Assembly (NCBI GenBank): GCA_029781935.1
Contig: JAKOVT010000063.1
Location: forward strand, 1-64,000
Source of the DNA: Actinomycetes bacterium
GTDB taxonomy: Bacteria > Actinomycetota > Actinomycetes > S36-B12 > CAIYMF01
Length of the DNA: 64,000 bases
Direction of reading: 5' to 3'
Made by a program: the position numbers and the translations under genes. Below, one piece after another: positions 1 to 9,142 of this stretch. How positions within the stretch are numbered: the stretch's first letter is position 1; every line of letters begins with the position of its first letter. Below the pieces are notes generated by a model. The model did not search any database, had not been told where the DNA came from, and saw only the letters and a program-made list of their open reading frames with translations.

Positions 1-201
1 GGGTTCGTCATCGAGGTCGCGCTCTACACGCCGTCGGTGCCGGCCTGGGGCTACTGGTTCTTCCTGTTCCACGTCGCCGTGGCGATGGAGCTGATGCTGC
101 TGCTGCCGTTCACGAAGTTCGCGCACGCGATCTACCGTCCGGTCGCGCTCTTCTTCTACTCCCTCGCCGGAGAGAAGGACCGCCAGCTCCAGGACGCGTG
201 A
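1..201 (+). CDS. C-terminus of a membrane protein, NarI/cytochrome-b-like (partial)
   Basis: Open frame from window start to TGA at 199-201; hydrophobic ...GYWFFLFHVAVAMELMLLLPFTKFAHAIYRP... resembles nitrate reductase gamma-type subunits. Confidence 0.45.
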   Translation, partial: GFVIEVALYTPSVPAWGYWFFLFHVAVAMELMLLLPFTKFAHAIYRPVALFFYSLAGEKDRQLQDA

Positions 202-225
202 TCCGCTCGCTCTCCGCGACACCAC

Positions 226-252
226 GGGACCCCCTCTCCTGGAGGGGGTCCC
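226..252. terminator. Rho-independent-type hairpin
   Basis: gggaccccctc / gagggggtccc perfect 11-bp arms with 5-nt loop between convergent genes. Confidence 0.7.
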
Positions 253-265
253 GTCGTGTCGCGGG

Positions 266-436
266 TCAGGCGTTGGCCTTCTTCCGCCCGCCGAAGAGCC
301 GCTCGACCAGGGAGGGCGCCGGCGGGCAGGTGCACCGCTGCGACTTGGGGACGCCCTTGAGGACGTGGTTGACGTGCTGGCCGCAGCCCGACCAGGTGGC
401 CTTGCCGCATCGGCGGCAGGTGACGCGCGTGCACAT
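266..436 (-). CDS. Cys-rich mini-protein (56 aa), paralogue of 3949-4065
   Basis: MCTRVTCRRCGKATWSGCGQHVNHVLKGVPKSQRCTC...; start is internal to the listed 266..766 ORF; operator-like palindrome just upstream. Confidence 0.7.
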   Translation of the reverse strand: MCTRVTCRRCGKATWSGCGQHVNHVLKGVPKSQRCTCPPAPSLVERLFGGRKKANA

Positions 437-472
437 GGGGACGACTCCTCGGTGAGGGGTGGAGCGGCCATG

Positions 473-488
473 ATACCCCAGGGGGTAT
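473..488. promoter_or_regulatory. CsoR/CstR-type operator
   Basis: ATACCCC-AG-GGGGTAT palindrome between divergent genes 266-436(-) and 627-872(+). Confidence 0.6.
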
Positions 489-626
489 ATCCCTCCGTGC
501 TGGGGGCGTCGACGACGAGGTGATGCAGCGCACAGGCCGACGGTGTATCCCTGCGCGCCCCGGGACCGTCGAGGACAGCAGAGGACCCGCAGCGACGCCG
601 ACGGCGTCGGACAACCAGGAGGAACC

Positions 627-872
627 ATGAAGCGCAACGAGAGCAGCGTGGACCGCATCATCCGTGCCGTCGTCGCGATCGCGGCCGTGGCCGGGGCCGC
701 CGTGCTCGGCATGACCACCGTGGCGGGGATCGTGCTCCTCGTCGTCGCGGCGATCATGCTCGTCACCGCGGCCGTCGGATGGTGCCCGCTCTACAGCCTC
801 TTCGGCGTGAGCACCTGCGCCGTCACGACGTCGACGTCGTCGGCGCAGGACGAGGTCGGCGCGGCATCCTGA
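627..872 (+). CDS. YgaP-like DUF2892 membrane protein
   Basis: MKRNESSVDRIIRAVVAIAAVAG...GWCPLYSLFGVSTC; RBS aggagg upstream. Confidence 0.75.
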   Translation: MKRNESSVDRIIRAVVAIAAVAGAAVLGMTTVAGIVLLVVAAIMLVTAAVGWCPLYSLFGVSTCAVTTSTSSAQDEVGAAS

Positions 873-877
873 CGGTC

Positions 878-1666
878 ATGGCCCAGGATCCGCCCCTCGA
901 CCCGGCTCGGCTCAGCGACGCCATCGTCGCCGAGCTGCCGGCGCTGGCGCGCACCGCGCGCGTGCTCGTCCGCGATCCCGCACGCGCCGAGGATCTGGTC
1001 CACGACACGGTGGTCCGCGCGCTCGAGAAGGCGGAGGGCTTCCGGGGCGAGTCGTCGTTGCGCCACTGGCTGCGCCGGATCATGCACAACCTCGCCATCG
1101 ACCAGGCGCGCCGTCCCTCCGAGCTCCTGGTCGACGAGGTCGAGGCGCTCTGGCACCAGGACGAGTACAGCGTCGACGCCGAGGCCGTCGTGCTCCGCGC
1201 GGAGACGCAGGACGAGGTCCTCGACGCGCTCGTCCACATCCCGTACGCCTATCGCGCCACCGTCGTGCTCCACGACATGGAGGGACTCACCTCCCAGGAG
1301 GTCGCCGACGTGATGGACGTCAGCCTGCCCAACGCCAAGCAGCGGCTCCGACGGGGTCGGATGGCGCTGGTGACCGCGCTCGCGTCGGGCCACGAACGGC
1401 GGGTCGCGCTCGACGGGGTGCCGTTGCGCTGCTGGGACGCACGGGCGCAGGTGTCGGACTACCTCGACGGCGAGCTCGAGGCCGGCAGCGCGCTGCGCGT
1501 CGAGCAGCACCTCGAGACCTGCCCGACCTGCCCCCCGCTGTACGCCGCGCTGGTCGGCGTCACCGGTGCGGTGGCCGGAATCCGCGATCGTGACGACGTG
1601 GTCGAGCCGGCGCTCGCGCGTCGCATCCGCGACGTGCTGGAGCCGTCGACGCCGGTCCTCGACTGA
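878..1666 (+). CDS. ECF/sigma-70 family RNA polymerase sigma factor with C-terminal zf-HC2-like domain
   Basis: Region 2 (...ARAEDLVHDTVVRALEKAEGFRGESSLRHWLRRIMHNLAID) and region 4 HTH, followed by YLDGELEAG...VEQHLETCPTC. Confidence 0.8.
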   Translation: MAQDPPLDPARLSDAIVAELPALARTARVLVRDPARAEDLVHDTVVRALEKAEGFRGESSLRHWLRRIMHNLAIDQARRPSELLVDEVEALWHQDEYSVDAEAVVLRAETQDEVLDALVHIPYAYRATVVLHDMEGLTSQEVADVMDVSLPNAKQRLRRGRMALVTALASGHERRVALDGVPLRCWDARAQVSDYLDGELEAGSALRVEQHLETCPTCPPLYAALVGVTGAVAGIRDRDDVVEPALARRIRDVLEPSTPVLD

Positions 1667-1669
1667 CGC

Positions 1670-3007
1670 TCAGGCTGTGCGCTGCCTCGGCACGTGCGGG
1701 CACTCGGTGGTGGTCGTGGGCGCGACCGCTGCCTGGTCGCCGTGCCGCACCCAGGTGCCCTCGGCATCGGTGAGCACGGCGCTGGGTCGCACGCCGGACA
1801 CGCAGCTGGCGACGTAGGCGCTGGTGAGCCCGGTGACGTCGACGACGGTCCCGATCCGGAACAGCGAGCGGGTCTCGGCGATGACGTCGTGGTTCCCGGC
1901 GCGCAGGACCACGGGGAGGTCGGGCGCGACGGCGCGTGCCGTGACCGCCACCGCGACGTTGTCGAGCTCGTCGGAGCCCACGGCGCACAGGGCGAGCGCC
2001 TGGTCGGCGCGGACGCGGGTGAGCACGCGTCGTCTGCTGCCGTCGCCGATGAGGACCGGGATCCCGAGCGCTCGGGCGGTGCGCAGGTTCGACGCACGGG
2101 GGTCCCGGTCGATCCCGGTGACGGCGAGCCCGAGCCCCCGCAGCTCCGCGGCGAGGCGGAGACCGACCTGTCCCATGCCGACGACGATGACGTGACCGCG
2201 ACGGGGGAGCACCCGTCGACCGACCAGCCCGATGAGGCGCCCGGACAGCAGGTGCTCGACGATCCCCGCAGTGAACGCCGCGGTGAGGCCGATGGTGAGC
2301 AGCATCGCGGCGGCCGCGAAGAGCAGGTAGGCCGTAGGTGCGTGCTCGACCGGCACCGGTCCCACCGTGGCTACCGTGCGCACCGCGCCGTGCAGCGCGA
2401 TGACGAACGGCTCGTGCAGGACGGTGAGGCCGAGCACCGTGTCGATCGCGAGCAGCAGCCCGATGCCGGCGAGCCCGGCGAGCAGGAGGGTCGATCCCGA
2501 GTCGTGCGGCTGCAGCTGGCCGAGCAGCACGCCCAGCCGCGCGCGGGCCCGCAGCGTCCCGGGGACCCGGTAGGTGACGGCCGGCGCCGAGCCGTCGGGG
2601 TACGCCGTCCAGCCCTCGTCCGCGCGACCGATGCCGGCGTGGCCGCCGGGCAGGCAGGCGGCCGTGAGCGAGGGCGTCGCGACGTCGGCGGGCGAGGTCA
2701 CCCGGCAGTTCGGGACGACGGAGACCAGCGCCGCGGCGGCGGTCTTGTCGAAGAGCGCGGCGACCATCGGCATGCCGGGTCGCAGGTGCTCGGCGGCCAG
2801 GCAGTACCGCAGCGCCTGCGTGTCGTCGTGCAGCAGCACCACGAGGCTCGTGACGTCGTCGCGCAGGGCCGCGGCGAGCTCGGCGTCGGTCGGCGCATCG
2901 AGGTGGACGACCTCGGCCCCGCGTTCGAGCAGCGCGGCGCACGTGCGGGCTGCTTCCGGGGTCGTGCCGACGAGCACGTGCCGCTCGTTCCCGAGGTGCT
3001 CGTTCAT
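1670..3007 (-). CDS. TrkA-N/RCK domain NAD-binding (potassium channel-like) protein
   Basis: HVIVVGMGQVGLRLAAELRGLGLAVTGIDRD Rossmann motif plus membrane segments. Confidence 0.75.
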   Translation of the reverse strand: MNEHLGNERHVLVGTTPEAARTCAALLERGAEVVHLDAPTDAELAAALRDDVTSLVVLLHDDTQALRYCLAAEHLRPGMPMVAALFDKTAAAALVSVVPNCRVTSPADVATPSLTAACLPGGHAGIGRADEGWTAYPDGSAPAVTYRVPGTLRARARLGVLLGQLQPHDSGSTLLLAGLAGIGLLLAIDTVLGLTVLHEPFVIALHGAVRTVATVGPVPVEHAPTAYLLFAAAAMLLTIGLTAAFTAGIVEHLLSGRLIGLVGRRVLPRRGHVIVVGMGQVGLRLAAELRGLGLAVTGIDRDPRASNLRTARALGIPVLIGDGSRRRVLTRVRADQALALCAVGSDELDNVAVAVTARAVAPDLPVVLRAGNHDVIAETRSLFRIGTVVDVTGLTSAYVASCVSGVRPSAVLTDAEGTWVRHGDQAAVAPTTTTECPHVPRQRTA

Positions 3008-3342
3008 GAGGTGCTCGCTGGGGCCGCGGGATCGACGATCTCGTCGAGCGCGTCGACGCCGCCGGTGCGGTACGCGACCCAGTCGCTGCCCGCGCCGCGC
3101 AGCAGCAGCGTCTCGAGGGCGGTCGACCACTCCTCGCGACCGGTCCGTACGGCGTCGTCGTACGACGCGCCCTTGCCGACCCTGCGCTGCACCTCGCGCA
3201 GCGCCGCCCACCGGCCCTCGGCGTACTTGATGCCCGGCACCGGCGTGCCGGACCGGGTGAACGTGCAGACCGCCGCGCTGCCCGTGGCGCTGTCGAGCGC
3301 GCGAGCGGCCGCCTCGACCAGCTGATCGAGGTCGGCGGTCAT
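3004..3342 (-). CDS. hypothetical protein
   Basis: ORF overlapping both neighbours by ATGA-type junctions; MTADLDQLVEAAARALDSATG... Confidence 0.6.
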   Translation of the reverse strand: MTADLDQLVEAAARALDSATGSAAVCTFTRSGTPVPGIKYAEGRWAALREVQRRVGKGASYDDAVRTGREEWSTALETLLLRGAGSDWVAYRTGGVDALDEIVDPAAPASTS

Positions 3343-3803
3343 GTCGCGCTCGCGGTAGGGGAGGGGCAGGCGATCTCGCCGGCGAGGCGTCGGTGCAGGG
3401 CGTACAGCAGCAGCGCGACGCCCGCCACGGCGAGCAACGGCTGCACCGGTGCGAACCAGCGCAGCGCACCGGCGTACCCGAGCGCCAGCAGCGCGAGCTT
3501 GTTGCAGACCGGGCAGCCGACAGCGAGGTAGGTGAGGAAGCCACCGACCAGACCCGCCCGCGAGGGCGCCGCGGACAGCGTCGCCGGGTGCCGGACGTAG
3601 CTGGCCATGAGCAGGCCCGAGAGCACCGCGGTCACCGCCAGCGCGGGCCACGCCCACCACGTCACGGCCACTTCGCGCCCGAACACCGGGTTGGGCACCA
3701 GCACCGTCGGGACGCCGACCACGAGGACGGTCGCGACGGCGGAGAGAGCGGCCGCGACCCATCGGCGGGCGGGCCAGCCGCGCAGGACGCGCCAGGAGCT
3801 CAT
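3339..3803 (-). CDS. integral membrane protein with GCPVCNK motif
   Basis: Multiple TM segments; ...YLAVGCPVCNKLALLALGYAGALRW. Confidence 0.65.
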   Translation of the reverse strand: MSSWRVLRGWPARRWVAAALSAVATVLVVGVPTVLVPNPVFGREVAVTWWAWPALAVTAVLSGLLMASYVRHPATLSAAPSRAGLVGGFLTYLAVGCPVCNKLALLALGYAGALRWFAPVQPLLAVAGVALLLYALHRRLAGEIACPSPTASAT

Positions 3804-3866
3804 GCGGGTCCGATCCCTTCCCTCGAGCCGGCCGCGTCGGGCGTCGGCCGCGCGGTCCTCGGTTCG

Positions 3867-3892
3867 ACAATATACCCCCCGGGGTATATTGT
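3867..3892. promoter_or_regulatory. CsoR/CstR-type operator
   Basis: Perfect 12-bp arm palindrome acaatatacccc-cc-ggggtatattgt. Confidence 0.7.
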
Positions 3893-3948
3893 CTGCCCCA
3901 GCGCGACGCCGTCCCGAGGTGTCGCCCCCGACTCCGAGGAGCCCCGAC

Positions 3949-4065
3949 ATGTGCCGTCCCGCCGCGTGCCCCGCCTGCCAGAAGACCACCTGGGCCGGGT
4001 GCGGCCAGCACGTCGACGCCGTGATGGTCCACGTCCCGACCGAGCAGCGCTGCACCTGCAAGTGA
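3949..4065 (+). CDS. Cys-rich mini-protein (38 aa)
   Basis: MCRPAACPACQKTTWAGCGQHVDAVMVHVPTEQRCTCK. Confidence 0.75.
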   Translation: MCRPAACPACQKTTWAGCGQHVDAVMVHVPTEQRCTCK

Positions 4066-4079
4066 CGGACCGGTCCGCG

Positions 4080-4418
4080 ATGCATGCCACGCCCGAGGTC
4101 GAGGCGGCCGAGGGGAGCCGGCTCGTCGTCGACGGCGCGGTCCTGCTCGACGTCCGCGAGCCCGACGAGTGGAACGCCGGCCACGCGCCTGCCGCGGTGC
4201 ACGTGCCGCTGGGCGCCCTGGCTGCCACGGCGACCGACGGCTGGGCCGGTCGGCAGGTCGTCGTGATCTGCCGCAGCGGGAACCGGTCGCGCACGGCCAC
4301 CGACGCCCTGCGGGCGCGGGGGATCGACGCCGTGAACCTCGCGGGCGGCATGCGCGCCTGGGAGGCCGCAGGACTGCCCGTCGTGACACCGAGCGGCGAC
4401 GCCGGCCGCGTCGCCTGA
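4080..4418 (+). CDS. rhodanese-like sulfurtransferase
   Basis: VLLDVREPDEWNAGH...VVVICRSGNRSRTATDALRARG...NLAGGMRAWEAAGLPV; active-site Cys present. Confidence 0.9.
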   Translation: MHATPEVEAAEGSRLVVDGAVLLDVREPDEWNAGHAPAAVHVPLGALAATATDGWAGRQVVVICRSGNRSRTATDALRARGIDAVNLAGGMRAWEAAGLPVVTPSGDAGRVA

Positions 4419-4430
4419 TCGAGGAGAGCC

Positions 4431-5180
4431 GTGGAGCTGCTGCTGGCCCTCGCCGTAGGACTCGTCCTCGGGACGGTCCTCGGGCTGCTCGGTGGTGGTG
4501 GCGGCATCCTCGCGGTGCCGCTGCTGCTGGCGCTGGGGCTGCCCTACGCGGCCGCCACGACGACGTCGCTGGTGGTCGTGTTCATCGGCGCGATCGCGGG
4601 TCTCACCACCCACGGCCGGTCCGGACGCGTGGACTGGACCGTCGGCACCATCTTCGGCCTGGTGGGGTCGGCAGGTGCCGTCCTCGGCTCCCGGGCCTCC
4701 ACGGTCGTCGACGACCGGCTGCAGATGGCCGGATTCGTCGTGCTCCTGCTCGTCGCCGCCTGGGCCATGCTGCGCAAGAAGCCGTCGGCCGCCGAGGACG
4801 ACGGCCGACCGGCCACCCTGCGGTGGGGTCGGGTGATCCTGCTGGCGACCGGCGTCGGTCTCATCACCGGCTTCTTCGGCGTCGGAGGCGGGTTCATCGC
4901 GGTTCCTGCGCTCGTGCTCGCAGTCGGCCTGCCGATGCGACGCGCGAGCGCGACAGCGCTCCTCGTCATCGCCATCAACACCTTCGTCGCCTTCCTCGCC
5001 CACGGGGTGGGCGGCCTCGACGTACGGCTGACCGTGGTGGTGGCCGCCGCCACCGCCGTCGGAGCCGTCGCGGGCGCGATCGCGCAGAGCCGCGTCAACG
5101 CGGCCTCGTTGCAGCGCGCGTTCGGGATCCTCCTCGTCGTGGTCGCCGCGTACGAGACGGCCCAGGTCATCACCAGCTGA
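4431..5180 (+). CDS. TauE/SafE family sulfite/sulfur-compound permease
   Basis: Repeated GxLGGGGGxLxVPxL / GFFGVGGGFIAVPALV motifs; GTG start. Confidence 0.85.
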   Translation: MELLLALAVGLVLGTVLGLLGGGGGILAVPLLLALGLPYAAATTTSLVVVFIGAIAGLTTHGRSGRVDWTVGTIFGLVGSAGAVLGSRASTVVDDRLQMAGFVVLLLVAAWAMLRKKPSAAEDDGRPATLRWGRVILLATGVGLITGFFGVGGGFIAVPALVLAVGLPMRRASATALLVIAINTFVAFLAHGVGGLDVRLTVVVAAATAVGAVAGAIAQSRVNAASLQRAFGILLVVVAAYETAQVITS

Positions 5181-5208
5181 ACGCACGGCGAGCCTCCAGG
5201 AGGAACGC

Positions 5209-5511
5209 ATGAGCAAGAACGAGGAGAAGACGCTCGAGGCGGGTCCCGCTGTGTCCGACGACGAGGTCGTGCACGCCGTCGTCAACCGGCTCAAGCGAGC
5301 GCAGGGCCAGCTCGGTGGCGCCATCACGATGCTCGAGGAGGGCCGGTCCTGCGCGGAGGTGGTGCTGCTGCTCTCGGCGTCCAGCAAGGCTGTCGAGCGC
5401 GCCGCCTTCCAGCTCATCGCGACCACGCTGCAGGAGTGCATCGTCGCCTCGCCGCAGGACAGCGGCGAGGTGACCGCCCAGCTGCAGAAGCTGTTCATCT
5501 CCATGGCCTGA
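5209..5511 (+). CDS. CsoR-family (DUF156) regulator, CstR-like
   Basis: NRLKRAQGQLGGAITMLEEGRSCAEVVLLLSASSKAVERAAFQLIATTLQEC; two conserved Cys, CsoR His replaced by Ala. Confidence 0.85.
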   Translation: MSKNEEKTLEAGPAVSDDEVVHAVVNRLKRAQGQLGGAITMLEEGRSCAEVVLLLSASSKAVERAAFQLIATTLQECIVASPQDSGEVTAQLQKLFISMA

Positions 5512-5560
5512 CCGCGGCGACCACCCTCCGGTGCGCGCCGGTCGCGAGTAGCCTCACGAC

Positions 5561-6823
5561 GTGCCTGCCGAGCCGGAGATCACGGTCGCGAACCGCAAGG
5601 AGCTGACGTACCTGCTCAGCCAGGGCGCCGAGCTCGAGCACGCGCTGATGTGCCAGTACCTGTACGCGGCCTTCAGCCTCAAGACGGAGGCCGACGGTCT
5701 CGCGCCGGAGGACATCGCACTGGTCGAGGGCTGGCGCCGCTCGATCCTGCGGATCGCGGGCGAGGAGATGCTGCACTGGGCGGTCGTCCAGAACCTGCTG
5801 TCGGCCGTCGGATCAGCGCCGTACGTCGGCCGTCCGCACCTCCCGCACCAGGCCAAGGGCTACCCGCCCGGGGTCCAGCTGCGGCTGCTGCCCTTCGGCG
5901 AGACGGCGCTGCAGCACTTCATCTACCTCGAGCGCCCGGAGGGCTTCGACGACGTCGACGGCGTCGGCTTCGACGCGGCCGGCGAGTCGCTGGGGGCGAT
6001 GCGGCCCGACGAGATCGTGCCGCGAGGACAGGACTTCTCGACGGTCGGCCACCTCTACCGCTCGTGCGCCCGGGGGCTCGCGCAGCTCGCCGACCGCATG
6101 GGCGAGGACCGGCTGTTCATCGGGCCGGCGTTCCACCAGACCGAGGACTCCGCGTTCGGCTGGGACTGGCTCGGCCCGATCACCACGCTGGCCCAGGCCG
6201 AGGCGGCGATCGCGCGCATCGTGGAGCAGGGGGAGGGGGCGACGGGCGCGTGGACCGACGCGCACTACGGCCGGTTCCTCTCGGTGCGCGACGAGTATCT
6301 CGCCCGGCTCGCGGTCGACCCGTCCTTCGACGTCGTGCACCCCGCCGTGGCAGCCGGAGTCCGCGCGGTCGAGGGCGTCGCGCCCGACGTGTACATCACC
6401 GACCCGGCGACCGCCGCGTGCTCCGACCTGTTCAACGCCGTGTACGAGCAGCTGCTCCAGCTCATCGCCCGGTACTTCGCCTTCGGCCACGAGACCACCG
6501 AGCAGCGCGCCGTGCTCGCCGACGTCGCCGTCGACCTCATGTTCACCGCGATCAAGCCGCTCGGCCTCCTGCTGGCCGGGATGCCGGTCGGTCCCGAGCA
6601 CCCGGGCGCGACCGCGGGCGCCAACTTCCAGCTGCCCTACCGCGGCAACTTCCTCCTGCCGCACCGCCGCGCGTCGTGGATCCGGTTCGCCGAGCGCCTC
6701 GACGAGCTCGCGCTCTTCGCGGACAACCAGGCCTCGGCGTACGTCGAACCCCGTGTCGCCGAGGTCGCCGCTGCCCTCCGCTCCGCGTCTGCCCGTCTCA
6801 CCGCCCACATCGAGTCGGTCTGA
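5561..6823 (+). CDS. ferritin-like, VioB-type (iminophenyl-pyruvate dimer synthase-like) protein
   Basis: ELTYLLSQGAELEHALMCQYLYAAFSLK...GEEMLHWAVVQNLLSAVG; GTG start. Confidence 0.75.
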   Translation: MPAEPEITVANRKELTYLLSQGAELEHALMCQYLYAAFSLKTEADGLAPEDIALVEGWRRSILRIAGEEMLHWAVVQNLLSAVGSAPYVGRPHLPHQAKGYPPGVQLRLLPFGETALQHFIYLERPEGFDDVDGVGFDAAGESLGAMRPDEIVPRGQDFSTVGHLYRSCARGLAQLADRMGEDRLFIGPAFHQTEDSAFGWDWLGPITTLAQAEAAIARIVEQGEGATGAWTDAHYGRFLSVRDEYLARLAVDPSFDVVHPAVAAGVRAVEGVAPDVYITDPATAACSDLFNAVYEQLLQLIARYFAFGHETTEQRAVLADVAVDLMFTAIKPLGLLLAGMPVGPEHPGATAGANFQLPYRGNFLLPHRRASWIRFAERLDELALFADNQASAYVEPRVAEVAAALRSASARLTAHIESV

Positions 6824-6840
6824 CGTCGCAGGTCGGGGCA

Positions 6841-6855
6841 GTTCTGACCAAGAAC
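6841..6855. promoter_or_regulatory. possible MarR operator
   Basis: gttct-gacca-agaac inverted repeat ~30 bp upstream of marR start, followed by another agttctg. Confidence 0.35.
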
Positions 6856-6883
6856 AGTTCTGTGTCAGATGTAATCTGCGGGC

Positions 6884-7459
6884 ATGAGCCCTGCCTCCGG
6901 CCGTTCCGTCGGTGACGCCACGACGCTCGCCGGCCTCGTCACCCGGCTGCGGCGCGCCCTGCGCTCCGGCATCCGCAGCGAGATCCCGTGGGAGCGGCTG
7001 CCGATGGCGCAGGTGGAGCTGCTCCAGCGGCTGCAGGAGGAGCCCGGGCTGCGCGTGGGGGAGCTGGCCGCCCGCCAGCACCTGGCCACGAACACCGTGA
7101 GCACGCTCGTGCAGCAGATGGTCGACGCCGGTCTGGTCGAACGCAGTCCCGACGCCGCAGACCGGCGGGTGCTGGTGGTGACAGCCACGACGGCCGGCCG
7201 GGCCGCCCTGCGCGACTGGCAGCGGGCCAACGCGCGGCGGATCGAGGCAGGGTTGCGGGCGCTCGACCCTGCCGAGCGCGAGTCGCTCACCCGCGCCATC
7301 CCCGCGCTGACCCGGTTCGTCGAGGCGCTCGAGGCGCAGGGGGCGGACCCCTCGCCACCCGCCGCTCGGCCACGGCGTCGGCCCGCGACCGTGGCCCGGG
7401 GCGCGGAGTCCTCGGCCTCCGTCGCCCGCACTGGGCGCGGCTCCGGCCCGAGGTCGTGA
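6884..7459 (+). CDS. MarR family transcriptional regulator
   Basis: ELLQRLQEEPGLRVGELAARQHLATNTVSTLVQQMVDAGLVERSPDAADRRVLVV winged HTH. Confidence 0.85.
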   Translation: MSPASGRSVGDATTLAGLVTRLRRALRSGIRSEIPWERLPMAQVELLQRLQEEPGLRVGELAARQHLATNTVSTLVQQMVDAGLVERSPDAADRRVLVVTATTAGRAALRDWQRANARRIEAGLRALDPAERESLTRAIPALTRFVEALEAQGADPSPPAARPRRRPATVARGAESSASVARTGRGSGPRS

Positions 7460-7467
7460 GGGCGCGC

Positions 7468-8880
7468 ATGCCGTGGGCGGCAGAGCGCGGGCGCGACGCC
7501 GGTTCGCGGTCCGGCCGTGACGACCGGGTCGGGAGGCTCGCGCGCCTCCTCGTCGGGGCGGTGCTCACCGGGATCGTGGCGGGCCTCGGCGGCGTGCTGC
7601 TGCTGTCGCTGCTGCACCTGGTCCAGCACCTGGCGTTCGGCTACACCGAGGAGTCGTTCCTCGCCGGCATCGAGCAGGCCAGTGCGCTGCGGCGCATCGT
7701 GGCGCTGACGATCGGCGGCACCGTCGTCGGCATCGGCTGGTGGATCCACCGCCGCATCGTGCGGTCGACGGTGTCGGTCACCCACGCCCTGCACTCGGGC
7801 ACGGCCCGCATGGCGATCGGCCCGGTCGCCAGCGACGGAGCGCTGCAGGTGGTGGCTGTCGGTGCGGGCGCCTCTCTCGGCCGCGAGGGTGCGCCGCGCG
7901 AGCTCGGCGCGGCGTTCGGCGGACGGATCGGCAGCTGGCTCGGCGTGCCGCTCGCGGATCGCCGTCTGCTGCTGGCCGCCGGTGCCGGCGCGGGGCTGGC
8001 TGCCGTCTACAGCGTGCCCCTGAGCGGCACGGTGTTCGCGCTCGAGGCGCTGCTGCTCACCGTCAGGCCGCGGGCTGTCGTCGTCGCCGCGCTGAGCAGC
8101 GCCAGCGCCACTGCCACCACCTACGCACTGCTGGGCCGGGAGCAGACCTATCGCCTCCCCGCGCTCGAGCTCTCGCCCGTCCTGGTCGCGGCTGCCGTCG
8201 TCGTCGGAGTCCTCGCCGCGCTGACGGCACAGCCGTTCCGCGCCTCGATGACCCATGCGCGCACCCACGCTCCTCGTGGTTGGCGCTCGGCCGTGGCCAT
8301 CCCGGTCGCGTTCGCGGCGACCGGCGTCCTCGCGATCGCGTACCCCGAGATCCTGGGCAATGGCAAGGCGCTGGCCCAGGATCTGTTCTCCTCGCCCGCG
8401 CCGGCGGCCCTCGCGGCCGGGTTCGTGATCGCGAAGCCCACGGCCACCTGGCTGTGCCTGCGGGCGGGTGCCATCGGCGGTCTGCTCACCCCCGCGTTCG
8501 CGACGGGCGCGGCGCTCGGCGCGCTCGTCGCCGCGCTCTGGGGCATGGGCGACGGTGGCAGCGAGACGGCTGAGCTCGCGCTGATGGGCGCCGCCGCGTT
8601 CCTCGCGGTCGCCCAGCACATCCCCGTGACCGCGGGGCTGCTCGCCCTCGAGTTCACCCACGTGGGGCTGGCCTTCGTGCCGCTGCTCGCGCTCGCCGTC
8701 GCCGTCAGCTGGCTCGTCGGGCGCGGTGCCCGCCGAATGCACCCGCTGTCCTGGCCGCGGGTCGCGCGCGTGCGCGCCGCCGTCGGTGCACGCCGGCACA
8801 CCGCGGATCGGCCCGCTGCGGCCGACCAGCCCGACGACGCCGACCCGGCATCCGGAACCGGCACGCCCGGCCGCGCCTGA
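7468..8880 (+). CDS. ClC-family chloride channel/transporter
   Basis: GAGASLGREGAPRELGAAFGGRIG and GAGAGLAAVYSVPLSG motifs; C-terminus of the listed 6988..8880 frame; exact start uncertain. Confidence 0.85.
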   Translation: MPWAAERGRDAGSRSGRDDRVGRLARLLVGAVLTGIVAGLGGVLLLSLLHLVQHLAFGYTEESFLAGIEQASALRRIVALTIGGTVVGIGWWIHRRIVRSTVSVTHALHSGTARMAIGPVASDGALQVVAVGAGASLGREGAPRELGAAFGGRIGSWLGVPLADRRLLLAAGAGAGLAAVYSVPLSGTVFALEALLLTVRPRAVVVAALSSASATATTYALLGREQTYRLPALELSPVLVAAAVVVGVLAALTAQPFRASMTHARTHAPRGWRSAVAIPVAFAATGVLAIAYPEILGNGKALAQDLFSSPAPAALAAGFVIAKPTATWLCLRAGAIGGLLTPAFATGAALGALVAALWGMGDGGSETAELALMGAAAFLAVAQHIPVTAGLLALEFTHVGLAFVPLLALAVAVSWLVGRGARRMHPLSWPRVARVRAAVGARRHTADRPAAADQPDDADPASGTGTPGRA

Positions 8881-8919
8881 CGCGCCGACCGGCTCCCGCA
8901 GCAGCGCTCGTGACACGGA

Positions 8920-8962
8920 GGAGCCCGCACGGGCCGCGGCGGGCGCGGCTCGTGCGGGCTCC
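8920..8962. terminator. hairpin terminator
   Basis: ggagcccgcacg / cgtgcgggctcc 12-bp arms after ClC gene. Confidence 0.55.
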
Positions 8963-9008
8963 GTCCTCGTAGGCGCTTCCGTCCCCGACCCGAGTCAGGG
9001 ACAGGCGG

Positions 9009-9026
9009 GATCAGATGTCGTAGTAG
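9009..9026 (+). repeat. left att-like direct repeat
   Basis: gatcagatgtcgtagtag. Confidence 0.75.
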
Positions 9027-9142
9027 AGCGTCGTGCCGGTTCGTCGGCGCCCGTGACCTGCGGCGACATCACACCTGGTGTGGTGCGGGCGCACGGCTGG
9101 CGCACGAGAGCTCCGGCGGATGCTCGGCAGAGGAGTCGAGCA

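Noticed and set aside
6866-6879. tcagatgt sequence resembling the att core
   Set aside because: Only 8 bp match the core, within a putative MarR promoter; no flanking similarity.
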